Origin: UBA12191 sp009937185
GTDB lineage: Bacteria > Planctomycetota > UBA8108 > UBA1146
Length of the DNA stretch: 64,000 nucleotides
Direction: 5' to 3'
NCBI GenBank assembly: GCA_938075155.1
Contig: CALJGL010000009.1
Span: 1-64,000 of the forward strand
Shown: piece by piece, positions 34,110-43,122 of the stretch
Position numbering within the stretch: the stretch's first letter is position 1
Layout: every line of letters starts with the position of its first letter
The notes under the pieces: model-generated
Told to the model about the DNA's origin: nothing
Database searches by the model: none
What the model saw: the letters and a program-made list of their open reading frames with translations, nothing else
Translations under genes and position numbers: made by a program

Positions 34110-36476
34110 TCAGTCAGTATGCGAGATTTCTATCTCTGTACAAAACATACCAGTGTCATCGCCGCGTTCCGACAACGTTTTTACTAAGGTACCGATACTA
34201 CGGAATGGATTGAAAGTCATATTCGTATTTGAGTTCAATATTATTTGAACTGGATTGTCTAAATTCAGCATCGAATCGTCGAGTCTGACAGTAATGACCG
34301 AGACGTCTTTAGAGGTATCCAAAGATACTATATTTTCATTGAGATTCGCTACTATTCGACTTCTGCTAACAGGCTGATCTACGGATAACCAATAAGACCT
34401 ATCATGTTTCACGTCGTCTTGAAGCCACACGATTTTTTGCGGTCGGAGATTTCGTATATTCTTGGCCATCCAAGGGATTGCTTGAGCATCTTCCCTGTCC
34501 ATCCAGTGACCTTTGTTAGGATAAATTTCAACCCAGTGATCGTATCCAGCAGGATCCTTTGAACGAAGTTTTTCGAGGAGAATCTTCCATTCTTCAGCTT
34601 TACTATTTCGGTTGTAGGAAGAGTCTTTTCCTCCCATATGGATGGTGAAGGGCAGATTGAGAAGGGAGTCGGGCCGTGCGTCGTTGGGATGACCCGCCAT
34701 CATTGCGGCTGCTGCCCAGCGGTCTGCCATACGTGGCGCTAACTGATAGACACCATCTCCCCCCGCAGAATATCCAAGAAGATAGACTTTATTCGGATCG
34801 ACATTATGAAAATGAATCATATTTTCAATCAGTCGATCGAAAGCGGTATCAATGTGCCCCTGATGCCAGAGGTTCCAAGTGTTTGTCGGTGCTCTGGGGG
34901 CTAGGTATATTCCTTCTTCTGGTGAATAAAGACGCTTTTGATTTTCCCATTGCTGATCATTTACGCTCGCAGGGGCACCCCCGCCACCATGAAGTGATAT
35001 CCATAGGCTACGGCGCTCTTTGGAATTTTCTCCGAATACTTTGAAGTCAAAAGGCATCTCAAATTTTTCGATGGAGATGGTTTTGTTCTCCATCTCGTCC
35101 TTGCGCTCTTTCTGGATATTGCGGGAGTAGGCCTTCCACAAACTGGTCTTTGCCCGCTCAGCGTCTTCGCGGGTTAAGGGAACTCTTGCCAAGGGGAGCT
35201 GGGCGACTTGAGTGAGCCTCTCAGGATATTGCGAGATGATCAGATCCATACACATCAATGCATGCTGAGACTCTGAGGCTTTTCCGGGTTCGGAGAGTTG
35301 AAGTTGTAAAACATAGTCGCTGGTACTGGGAGTGACGAGGGTTGCCGCTACGAGCGGGCCTTTTTCGCAACTCACAAGAGTTGTCGCATTCTTCTTTACC
35401 TTGAAGGTTAATAAATCATTTGAATCATGGCTATCGTCCTTAGATTCTCCCTTGAGCTTCTCTCCGGTAGAGGTGTAGGCCATGACACTGCTTTGGACAC
35501 GCTGTCCTCTGTGATCGAGTACGGAGATCTTTAGGAATGATTCGTTCTCTGTAAGCGTTGGTTGGTCTTTGGAATAACGGTGAGTGATATCAATAGCACC
35601 AACGGAAGTGTCTTCGGGTTTCCACACCATAGGAAAATAGAGTTTATCGTTGGACCATTGGACAGCATAAATTGCAGTGGCAGGGTTGCTGGAAGAGGCT
35701 CGGCTTGCACGTCCTAAGAACCAGCCTTTGTTCAGTTCTTCACCCGTGGGTTCTGCGGCCCCTGTAAAGTGCCAACCCTCATCCCATACTTCCACCCAAG
35801 AGTGGTTTCCTGAAGAATCAGACCAAAGTGGGGTTCCTACGAAACGTGCAGGGATTCCCACTGATCGACAGGCATCGATGAGAATGACAGAGAGCCCTGT
35901 ACAAGAAGCCAGTCCAGCCTCTATCGATTCATAGGGGCTCTGGTCAGCTTTCGGTCTCTTCGTCGAATATTTCACCTTAAGAATCCCAAAGATTTTGTTA
36001 TTGAGAATCGCAGCCGCCTCGCTGGGGCTGGATGCTTTTTCGATGAGGGGAAGAAATCTGTTACGGAAGTCCTCTCGCCAGCGATCTCTGCGTTCATTGA
36101 TATTGGCATAAGGGAGTAAGGAATCTCTGAAGACCTTTTCGGGTACCTTTTCCGACCAAGGAGCATTTTTCCAGGCGATGATAGCTCCCTCAACATGTTC
36201 GAGGAGGAATGAAGCATCTAGATTTTGAAGATCTTCAGCGGGCATATGCTGGATGAGCCATAACAAATGAGGTTTCCCTGCAGAGGAAACATTTTTGAGG
36301 GCTTTCTCTATTTCACTTCGGTTGATCCCCGCGGTTTCGGTCCAGTCTGTTCCAACCTCATCCTTCGTTGCGGAGAGCGCTTCGACATGGAGGCTCAGGC
36401 TGGACAAGAAAATGAGCGTGAACACTATGAGGTGCCTTGGATAAAACGATGGAGAGTGAATGGGTTTGAGATTCAT
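34110..36476 (-). CDS. Secreted fusion: transglutaminase-like domain + alpha/beta-hydrolase (esterase) domain
   Basis: This 788-residue protein starts at ATG 36476 with GAGGAG upstream. A signal peptide (HLIVFTLIFLSSLSLHVEA) precedes a transglutaminase-like domain (about 150-260) with ASCTGLSVILIDACRSVGIPA (Cys) and NHSWVEVWDEGWHF (His). A middle Ig-like part follows. The hydrolase domain (about 500-680) has HGGGG, the nucleophile elbow GYSAGGDG and a final KGHWMD His. It ends with a beta-rich tail. It probably acts on an extracellular polymer or peptide (inference). Confidence 0.82.
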   Translation of the reverse strand: MNLKPIHSPSFYPRHLIVFTLIFLSSLSLHVEALSATKDEVGTDWTETAGINRSEIEKALKNVSSAGKPHLLWLIQHMPAEDLQNLDASFLLEHVEGAIIAWKNAPWSEKVPEKVFRDSLLPYANINERRDRWREDFRNRFLPLIEKASSPSEAAAILNNKIFGILKVKYSTKRPKADQSPYESIEAGLASCTGLSVILIDACRSVGIPARFVGTPLWSDSSGNHSWVEVWDEGWHFTGAAEPTGEELNKGWFLGRASRASSSNPATAIYAVQWSNDKLYFPMVWKPEDTSVGAIDITHRYSKDQPTLTENESFLKISVLDHRGQRVQSSVMAYTSTGEKLKGESKDDSHDSNDLLTFKVKKNATTLVSCEKGPLVAATLVTPSTSDYVLQLQLSEPGKASESQHALMCMDLIISQYPERLTQVAQLPLARVPLTREDAERAKTSLWKAYSRNIQKERKDEMENKTISIEKFEMPFDFKVFGENSKERRSLWISLHGGGGAPASVNDQQWENQKRLYSPEEGIYLAPRAPTNTWNLWHQGHIDTAFDRLIENMIHFHNVDPNKVYLLGYSAGGDGVYQLAPRMADRWAAAAMMAGHPNDARPDSLLNLPFTIHMGGKDSSYNRNSKAEEWKILLEKLRSKDPAGYDHWVEIYPNKGHWMDREDAQAIPWMAKNIRNLRPQKIVWLQDDVKHDRSYWLSVDQPVSRSRIVANLNENIVSLDTSKDVSVITVRLDDSMLNLDNPVQIILNSNTNMTFNPFRSIGTLVKTLSERGDDTGMFCTEIEISHTD

Positions 36477-36484
36477 AGGGCTCC

Positions 36485-38035
36485 TCAGTCAATGAAGTGA
36501 AAGTTAGAATTTCCAATTTGGAGAAAACCTTCTCCTCCGATGAGGATTTCTTCCTGCCCGTTGACGTTTCTAACAAAGCCGTAAACGGTGAGAGTTTCTC
36601 CAATGTTTACGCCAAAGGGATAAGAGGGGAGGTCGGGCAGATTTAAGAAGCCATCGGGGGGGTCATTCACTCCGCCCCCGTCAGTGATGATTCCATAAGG
36701 GATCAAGACTTCTACAGCCCCTGAACCGTCATTGATGCGCGCTCTGTAACCAGCAGTATCGACCCTCCAGGCATTGGCACCGCCGGGATATGGACTGCCT
36801 ACTACGGGTGGCGTGACGAGGGTTCCTGTCGTGGTCACCCATCGCCCTAGATCTGCGGATTGAATCCCACCTGTGGAGAGGCTGGCAACAACGGGGTAAC
36901 TCGGACTGACAGCGACTCTTCGTACTTTTCCAGGATTACTGACAAGAACCCTGTCACCTGCCGCTGTGGTTGAAAGAGTACCTTCGACATGAACTACAAC
37001 GGGAACATTGTTGTTTGCAGCGAAGGGCCATGGATCGACAAGATCCCTAAAGGTAGGAAGGTCGAAAGGGAGAGTGGCGCCATTTCCGAACTCGAGGGTG
37101 CCATCGCCATCATAATCGACATATGAACCCACTGGGTCAGCAATATTGACGTAGATACCGCTTCCGTTCGCAGAGTGTAGGGAAAACCCATAATCTAATT
37201 CTGCACTCAGGGCACTCGGGACGAGACCGATGACACCAGTAGTCAGGACGGTTTCTCCATCGGGTATCAAGCGACAGTCTTCTATAGAAATGGAGACATC
37301 GAAGTTGCCTCGGGGAAGAACTTCATAGGTATCGAGTTGCCTAAAGAGAATACCGGTCATCTGGACGTTGGCACCTTCAGTCAGGAAAGAAAGAGTATTT
37401 GCAGAGAGGCCTGCACTGACGTTCCAGAAAGTATCGGCAGCTCCAGAATTATCATCGATATGGATGTTCCAACCGAGAAGATTTGTTGAGCTATCCTCGA
37501 CTGGTACTACGGAGAGCCCACTGCCCTCAGGGTCCACTACAATTTGACCCTCAACGCTGACGATTTGGGATTCTGATTCAGAAGCTGTACCTGTAGCGAT
37601 GGCGTTGGTCGAAGGGGTTTGTGGAAAGAAAAGGAATCCTCCGCTAGAGGAAATCACGAAGTCCTCTTCGCTACCTAGAGATAGGGTAATAAATTCATCC
37701 AAACTTCCTACAACTCCAGTGACTTGGACTGATCTACCGAGCTTTAATCCAGAGAGGTCGATGGACGCTCCTGGGTCGACAGTGATGTAAATACCGCTAA
37801 AGGAATCCTGAAGTGCGAACCCTATTTCTCCTGTCGTGCTCTCCATTACCCCTGCTTCGACTGAAACGTATCCCGCTGTAGTGACAACGGTTCCCGGTTC
37901 TAGGGCTCGGACTTCCGCTAATGTCGGCAAAGGATCAGGAGACGATCCGCCGCCTCCACAGCCGATCAATGGAGTCAGCAAGATTGAAATGAGTAGGAAT
38001 GAGTACCACAGACGAGGCAATTGGCTGTTAGGCAT
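36485..38035 (-). CDS. Lipoprotein with repeated OB-fold-like (DUF5689-type) modules
   Basis: The start is ATG 38035 with AGGGAG 7 bp upstream, giving 516 residues. The signal segment ends in PLIGCGGGG, a lipobox. The rest repeats a pattern of TTAGYVSVEAGVMESTTGEIGFALQDSFSGIYI, QVTGVVGSLDEFITL, QMTGILFRQLDTYEVLPRG and TTTGTLVTPP. These resemble the beta-barrel modules of extracellular OB-like or DUF5689 proteins. The function is unknown. It lies 8 bp upstream of the transglutaminase/hydrolase gene on the same strand, so the two likely form an operon. Confidence 0.65.
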   Translation of the reverse strand: MPNSQLPRLWYSFLLISILLTPLIGCGGGGSSPDPLPTLAEVRALEPGTVVTTAGYVSVEAGVMESTTGEIGFALQDSFSGIYITVDPGASIDLSGLKLGRSVQVTGVVGSLDEFITLSLGSEEDFVISSSGGFLFFPQTPSTNAIATGTASESESQIVSVEGQIVVDPEGSGLSVVPVEDSSTNLLGWNIHIDDNSGAADTFWNVSAGLSANTLSFLTEGANVQMTGILFRQLDTYEVLPRGNFDVSISIEDCRLIPDGETVLTTGVIGLVPSALSAELDYGFSLHSANGSGIYVNIADPVGSYVDYDGDGTLEFGNGATLPFDLPTFRDLVDPWPFAANNNVPVVVHVEGTLSTTAAGDRVLVSNPGKVRRVAVSPSYPVVASLSTGGIQSADLGRWVTTTGTLVTPPVVGSPYPGGANAWRVDTAGYRARINDGSGAVEVLIPYGIITDGGGVNDPPDGFLNLPDLPSYPFGVNIGETLTVYGFVRNVNGQEEILIGGEGFLQIGNSNFHFID

Positions 38036-38409
38036 TTCGAAGCTCCCTTTTGCAGTTTCTTTCGTATTCCCTGGTCGCAAGTACTGAGACATTAACAAAT
38101 TGGCTGTTGGTATCATTGAGGGTACCTCATCGGAGAATTCGTATTGGACGTTATCCATCTGATTCGAAACAATCAGTGGGTCAAGAGGTGACCTCCTTAA
38201 ACTGACTTACGTGTCAATACTGCCATACCTGCATGTTAAGCCATACCTCCCAACAATGGATTTCCCTGTTATTTACATAGACATGTTGTGCAAGGATAGG
38301 CTTCTTATGAGATTAAGATTTCTTTGGAGGAATCAGTTCAGCCAATATTATTGTGTTGAGTGTCTGACTCTGTTTTCTTCCGGATTATTTTTGCTGAGAG
38401 CGGCAGGCG
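38036..38409. other. 374-bp divergent intergenic region
   Basis: This lies between the leftward lipoprotein and the rightward FG-GAP protein. It holds a short palindrome GAGGTGACCTC (38185-38195) that could be an operator. I see no convincing sigma-70 hexamers, RNA gene or coding sequence. Confidence 0.4.
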
Positions 38410-39891
38410 ATGTTAATGAGTTTCACAAATAGAGTGACGATTCAAACAAGCTCATTTTTGATACAATTATTTCTATTTTTTCTGTTGGCTGTTCTTTCGA
38501 GCAATGTGATCTGTGCCCAGGTTCCGTCGGGTACCGGTAGCGGTAAGTTCGTCCCATTGCCGAGCATTCCGCTCCAAAGTGATTTTACCTGCTTAACAGT
38601 TCACAATATTAATCCTACTGAAGATGATCGCCCCGATGTCATCATGGTGACAGAGCTGGGCAACTTGCTGGAATTTTATTATTCAGGGCCAGATGGGGAA
38701 CTCGCTCTGGCGGGGTCATATCAAATTCAAAATAGTGGTGTTTACACAGATATCGTGATGGTCGATTTTGATTTCGATGGCTTCAAAGAATGTCTCCTGC
38801 TGACCTCAGAGGGTCAGATTGTTCTGATTACCACGGAGCAAGGTCAATTGGCAGTAGAAGAAGTTGTGATCATTCCGGGTGTTAATTTTGTTACAGGCCT
38901 ACACATCGTAGATATTGATGGGGATTCCCTAGAGGATATTCTTGTCTTAACCCAGCCAGGTATTGCTGGTGGTGGTGAAACATGGGTTCTTTCTTCAGCG
39001 AATAATTCCCAGTTACAGTTGTCTTCGTTATCCTTTCCCGCTGCAGTTGCCGTTGATTCTTATGACCTTGATGGCGATGGCGACTTTGATCTTGTTTTTG
39101 CTGGAGCACAGGTCAGAACATATATCAACGAAGGTGCGGGGAGATTCTCCCTGCTAGAGGAATGGGATCTGCCAACATCTGCTTCAGAGGTCTTCGTCTG
39201 CGAAGTGTTGAAGGATAATCCAGATGGTGATGTTTATCTGGATATTGTTGCCTTCCCTGCTAGTGCCCCTGGTTGCTTTATTCTGGCAGGCACCAGTAGT
39301 GGTCTTCATTCCGGTCCTGTATTGGCATATGAGGGAGAACTAGAAGAGGTTGAAGAGCCCCTGTTTGCGCAACTCAGAGGTGAAGGTACTCACGATCTCG
39401 TCTTTTTCTCTGAGTTAGAAAATGAGATTCATATTTTCAGCGCAGATGGTGAGGATGGGAACGCATTTCACGGCATTAGAAAATATGATGCACTTGCTGG
39501 AGTCGCATCCATGAAGACTGCGGATATCAATTTTGATGGAGTGTTGGATCTCATCACGGTTTCTCCCGTCGTTCAGGAAATTCAGGTTTTCTTGGGAATC
39601 ATCAGAGATGCCGATTTTGAACGTGGGGATGTGAACAGAGACGGAAGCATTAACATCGCAGATCCTGTTATGGGTCTCGGGGTTCTCTTTTTGGGGCAAG
39701 GTGTCATTTCTTGTCTGGATGCTTTGGATTGTGACGATAACGGCGAGATCGATATTGCCGACCCGATCATCCTGCTTTCCTCACTGTTCTCGGGTGGTGG
39801 GAATTTGCCAGAGCCTTATGGCGAATGCTCAAGTGAATCTACAGATGACTCTTTGGATTGTGCCCCGTTGAATGCTCTTGAGTGTCCATAA
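38410..39891 (+). CDS. Secreted FG-GAP/VCBS-repeat protein with C-terminal dockerin-like repeats
   Basis: This 493-residue protein (ATG 38410, or 38416) has a signal peptide (FLIQLFLFFLLAVLSSNVICAQ). A beta-propeller of FG-GAP/VCBS units follows with Ca-loop motifs DFDFDGFKECLLL, DIDGDSLEDILVL, DLDGDGDFDLVF and DINFDGVLDLITV. The C-terminus has paired dockerin-like loops (RGDVNRDGSINIADPV, DCDDNGEIDIADPI) and a Cys-rich end. It is likely cell-surface or extracellular; the ligand is unknown. Confidence 0.8.
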   Translation: MLMSFTNRVTIQTSSFLIQLFLFFLLAVLSSNVICAQVPSGTGSGKFVPLPSIPLQSDFTCLTVHNINPTEDDRPDVIMVTELGNLLEFYYSGPDGELALAGSYQIQNSGVYTDIVMVDFDFDGFKECLLLTSEGQIVLITTEQGQLAVEEVVIIPGVNFVTGLHIVDIDGDSLEDILVLTQPGIAGGGETWVLSSANNSQLQLSSLSFPAAVAVDSYDLDGDGDFDLVFAGAQVRTYINEGAGRFSLLEEWDLPTSASEVFVCEVLKDNPDGDVYLDIVAFPASAPGCFILAGTSSGLHSGPVLAYEGELEEVEEPLFAQLRGEGTHDLVFFSELENEIHIFSADGEDGNAFHGIRKYDALAGVASMKTADINFDGVLDLITVSPVVQEIQVFLGIIRDADFERGDVNRDGSINIADPVMGLGVLFLGQGVISCLDALDCDDNGEIDIADPIILLSSLFSGGGNLPEPYGECSSESTDDSLDCAPLNALECP

Positions 39892-40201
39892 GACCTACAA
39901 GAGTGGTAGGGTGAACCTCTTTAGAGCTATGCGAGCACACCGTGAACATCGATGAGCAAGTGGCGATTGTAAATCTGTAAGCCTGGCGATATTCACTGAA
40001 GGTTATGTTTTCTAATCAATTTTGAGTGCGATTGAATCCGGTGGCATCCTCCGAGGCCATCCTCCAAACTGGGTCATGGAGACGCTTTCAACGACTCGTT
40101 AGCCCATGCTGGGCCAGATGCTTCTCCACATACTGAATCAACGTGCTACTGCATTACAGTATGGCTGAATAGATCACCCAATGGTTTCACTCGGAGGGAA
40201 C
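39892..40201. other. 310-bp intergenic region before thyA
   Basis: No open frame, RNA gene or clear terminator is supported here. The thyA ribosome site (GGAGGG) is at its right edge. A promoter for thyA-folA is expected in this interval but no hexamer pair stands out. Confidence 0.4.
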
Positions 40202-40999
40202 ATGAAGAGTTATCTCGAGTTATTGGTCGACGTATTTGAAAATGGAACACATAGGGAAGATCGAACCGGCACAGGGACCCGTGCTGTTTTTGGAAGACAG
40301 TTACGCTTTGATCTCTCCAGAGGATTTCCGCTTCTAACGACCAAAAAGGTGCATTTACGTTCCATCGTCCACGAGTTGCTCTGGTTTATTGCCGGAGACA
40401 CCAATGTGAAGAGACTGCAGGCTGAAGGCGTCAGTATTTGGGACGATTGGGCAGATCCTGTGACGGGAGATTTGGGGCCTGTTTACGGAGCTCAATGGCG
40501 CAGCTGGCAAGGTGCAGGTCAGGAGACATTTGATCAACTGGCGCAGGTCATCCATGAGATCAAAAATAATCCGTATTCCAGAAGATTAGTCGTCAATGCT
40601 TGGAATGTTTCCCAACTAGATGAAATGGCTTTACCACCCTGTCATTGTCTATTTCAGTTTCAAGTTTCCGAGGGAAAATTGAACTGTCAGTTATATCAGC
40701 GAAGTGCCGATATCTTTCTTGGAGTCCCTTTCAATATCGCCAGTTACGCACTCTTGACTCACATGATGGCGCAGGTAGTTGGATTACAAGCGGGAGATTT
40801 CGTACATACGTTCGGGGATCTCCACCTCTACGACAATCATGTTGAGCAGGCAAAAAAACAACTTGCTCGAGATCCTAGATCTTTGCCGACTTTAGAGCTG
40901 GATAAGTCCATCGACGAGATCGATGACTTCCAATATAAGCACATTAGTATCTCGGGTTATGATCCGCATCCGCCGATCAAAGCGCCGGTGGCAGTTTGA
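40202..40999 (+). CDS. thyA: Thymidylate synthase
   Basis: The start is ATG 40202 with GGAGGG upstream; 265 residues (E. coli ThyA has 264). It converts dUMP to dTMP using methylene-tetrahydrofolate. Visible are the opening GTHREDRTGTGTRAVFGRQL, FPLLTTKKV, the active-site ALPPCHCLFQFQV Cys and CQLYQRSADIFLGVPFNIASY. HTFGDLHLYDNHVEQ and the C-terminal IKAPVAV follow. It overlaps folA by one base (TGATG), so dihydrofolate is recycled by the same transcript. Confidence 0.97.
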   Translation: MKSYLELLVDVFENGTHREDRTGTGTRAVFGRQLRFDLSRGFPLLTTKKVHLRSIVHELLWFIAGDTNVKRLQAEGVSIWDDWADPVTGDLGPVYGAQWRSWQGAGQETFDQLAQVIHEIKNNPYSRRLVVNAWNVSQLDEMALPPCHCLFQFQVSEGKLNCQLYQRSADIFLGVPFNIASYALLTHMMAQVVGLQAGDFVHTFGDLHLYDNHVEQAKKQLARDPRSLPTLELDKSIDEIDDFQYKHISISGYDPHPPIKAPVAV

Positions 41000-41493
41000 T
41001 GACTCGAGTTTCATTAATAGTGGCGATGGGAACTTCACGGGTGATCGGTAATGAGGGCGAGATCCCTTGGAATCTTCCTGCCGACCTTGCGTATTTCAAA
41101 AAAATAACGATGGGGCACCCCATCGTTATGGGACGAAAAACCTATGAATCCATAGGACGTCCACTTCCAGGGCGTAGGAATATTGTGTTATCTAGGACAC
41201 AAAGTTTGATTCCAGGAGTAGAGCTTTTTTCCTCGGTAAAAGAGGTCATAGAAACATTCTCGGAAGAGGAAATTTTTATTATCGGGGGTGGGCAAATCTA
41301 CGAGACTTTTTTAAGTTGCGTAGAGACGATCTATTTGACAGAAGTTGCCGGAGATTTTCAGGGAGACGCATTCTTTCCAGAACTTGATTTAGAGGAATGG
41401 GAAGAGATCTCTCGGCGCGATCGATTTGCTGATGAGAAAAATCAGCACGACTGTTGCTTTAGGGTCCTAAAGCGGATCTCTGCTTCGAAATAA
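40999..41493 (+). CDS. folA: Dihydrofolate reductase
   Basis: This 164-residue protein starts at ATG 40999, overlapping the thyA stop by one base. It reduces dihydrofolate to tetrahydrofolate with NADPH. DHFR motifs are intact: SLIVAMGTSRVIGNEGEIPW, LPADLAYFKKIT, VMGRKTYESIGRPLPGRRNIVLSR and FIIGGGQIYETFL. The acidic active-site residue corresponds to the Asp of LPADL. Confidence 0.96.
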   Translation: MTRVSLIVAMGTSRVIGNEGEIPWNLPADLAYFKKITMGHPIVMGRKTYESIGRPLPGRRNIVLSRTQSLIPGVELFSSVKEVIETFSEEEIFIIGGGQIYETFLSCVETIYLTEVAGDFQGDAFFPELDLEEWEEISRRDRFADEKNQHDCCFRVLKRISASK

Positions 41494-41513
41494 GCGGTTT
41501 AGCCGTTTTTTTT
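41493..41513 (+). terminator. Weak Rho-independent terminator after folA
   Basis: AGCGG and CCGTT form a short stem around a 5-nt loop and are followed by a run of eight T. The stem starts at the last base of the folA stop codon. Confidence 0.5.
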
Positions 41514-41738
41514 GAAAGAACCTAGAAACCTGATCAGCACTCTGGTGTTTGATGAGTATGAAGTCATAGAGAAAGAATTGAAATCTCACCAGGAGGCAAT
41601 ATTTCTCAAAGCAATCATTACTATTCGGGTAAGGTATAGATCAGGCTTTGTCATTTAGCGATGGGTGTTCTGAGCCCCGAAAGTAAAGTTCATGAATGAA
41701 TATGCACATTCATGCTTCATCTTCAGAAAGGAATAAAG

Positions 41739-42917
41739 ATGAAAAAATCGATACTTAATTGGACAGTGTTGCTGAGTTTTGTATTCAGTTTGCAAACTCA
41801 AGCACAGGACCCAAAGCCAACTCCAGGAGGAGATGCGGACGCACCTAAGCCACCCGTGGTGACTCCCGGCGAAGATGATCCTGCTCCTACTCCGCCAGTT
41901 CCGGCGCCTGCTCCCCCGAGAAGGGAAGGCAGAGGCGGACTGATCGATCGCTTTGATCGTAACGGAGACGGTGTGATTGATGAAAATGAACTTGAGCGAA
42001 TCCCCGAGGGGATTCGTCGTCGCCTTGGAGAAGCAGACACCAATGGAGATGGTGTGATTTCCGGTGAAGAGCTCGGGGGACTAGGACGCAGACCTGACAA
42101 TCCTCCGGAAGGTGGAGGAGAGGGTGAGAATCCTCGTCGTAGAGGTGGACGTCGTGGTGGTGGAGCCATCATTGAGCGCCTCGACAGAAATGGCGACGGA
42201 GTGATCGATAAAGAAGAACTCAGAGAAGGTGGCCCACTCGGCAGAAGGATCGGTCGGGCTGATCGAAATGGTGATGGAGTGATCACTCCTGAAGAGCTTG
42301 ATGGAATGCTCGGAGGAGGGAATCGCCCTAGACCTGAAGGTGAAGGAGAGGGTGAAGATCGTCCAAGACGTCGCGGCGGAGCTGCGGAGCGCGCAAAGGG
42401 CGTCATCGAGCGCTTTGACCGTAATGGTAACGGAGTCATCGATAAGGATGAGCTTCCGGAAGGTTGGGGCGAGCGTTTGGGCCCTGCTGATACCAATGGA
42501 GATGGCGTGATCTCTCTCGAGGAGCTCGAGGGATTGATGGAGGGAATGGGTCGTCGGCCTAGACCCGGTGGCGAAGGAGAAGGCGATGGGCCTCCTCGTC
42601 CCAATCCTGAAGGCGGTCGTCGCGGCGGAAGCCTCATTGAGCGACTCGATCGCAATGGTAACGGTGTTATCGACCTAGATGAATTAGACGAAGGAATGCG
42701 CGGTCGTTTGGCTCCCTTGGATGCCAATGGTGACGGTGTTATCGATGAAAGTGAACTTGAAGGAATGCGTCGCAGACGTGGTCGCGGCGGAGATAGAGAT
42801 GGTGAAGGTCGTCCTCCTCGCCCAGAAGGTGGTCGTGGCGGTGGTCGCGGTGGAGATCGCGGTGGAAACGGCGGCGGAGATCGTCCGGAACCTGGAGTTC
42901 GCCCCCTTCCTCTCTAA
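41739..42917 (+). CDS. Secreted Gly/Arg-rich protein with eight EF-hand loops
   Basis: The start is ATG 41739 with AAAGGA upstream; 392 residues. A signal peptide (LLSFVFSLQTQAQ) is followed by a Pro-rich stretch. Four near-copies of an EF-hand pair follow, with loops DRNGDGVIDENE, DTNGDGVISGEE, DRNGNGVIDKDE, DANGDGVIDESE and similar. The pairs are joined by linkers rich in Gly, Arg, Pro and Glu. The C-terminus is a Gly/Arg/Asp-rich tail. It is presumably a Ca-dependent extracellular or matrix protein. The repeats arose by internal duplication. It has its own terminator. Confidence 0.85.
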   Translation: MKKSILNWTVLLSFVFSLQTQAQDPKPTPGGDADAPKPPVVTPGEDDPAPTPPVPAPAPPRREGRGGLIDRFDRNGDGVIDENELERIPEGIRRRLGEADTNGDGVISGEELGGLGRRPDNPPEGGGEGENPRRRGGRRGGGAIIERLDRNGDGVIDKEELREGGPLGRRIGRADRNGDGVITPEELDGMLGGGNRPRPEGEGEGEDRPRRRGGAAERAKGVIERFDRNGNGVIDKDELPEGWGERLGPADTNGDGVISLEELEGLMEGMGRRPRPGGEGEGDGPPRPNPEGGRRGGSLIERLDRNGNGVIDLDELDEGMRGRLAPLDANGDGVIDESELEGMRRRRGRGGDRDGEGRPPRPEGGRGGGRGGDRGGNGGGDRPEPGVRPLPL

Positions 42918-42974
42918 AACCTTGACGAAATAATTTTGCCCACACTTGGAGGATATTCACCTCCTTTAGAGCCG

Positions 42975-43012
42975 GTTGCCACGGAATGTTTTCATTCCGT
43001 GGCAACTTTTTT
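42975..43012 (+). terminator. Strong Rho-independent terminator after the EF-hand gene
   Basis: A perfect 14-bp stem (42975-42988 with 42993-43006) and TTTT loop are followed by six T. Confidence 0.92.
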
Positions 43013-43122
43013 ATCTCGATATAACCGTGGGTGGTTTCTGCACGCATCGTTGCTTAGAATCATGACTTCTGAGGATGGAGTCCTTCAGGGATAGCAGCAA
43101 AGCCAGACTCTTTCAGGTGAAG

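Noticed and set aside
41798..42727. 309-residue Ser/Pro/Arg-rich frame opposite the EF-hand gene
   Set aside because: It is a mirror of the repeated EF-hand coding sequence; low complexity, no ribosome site, no family.
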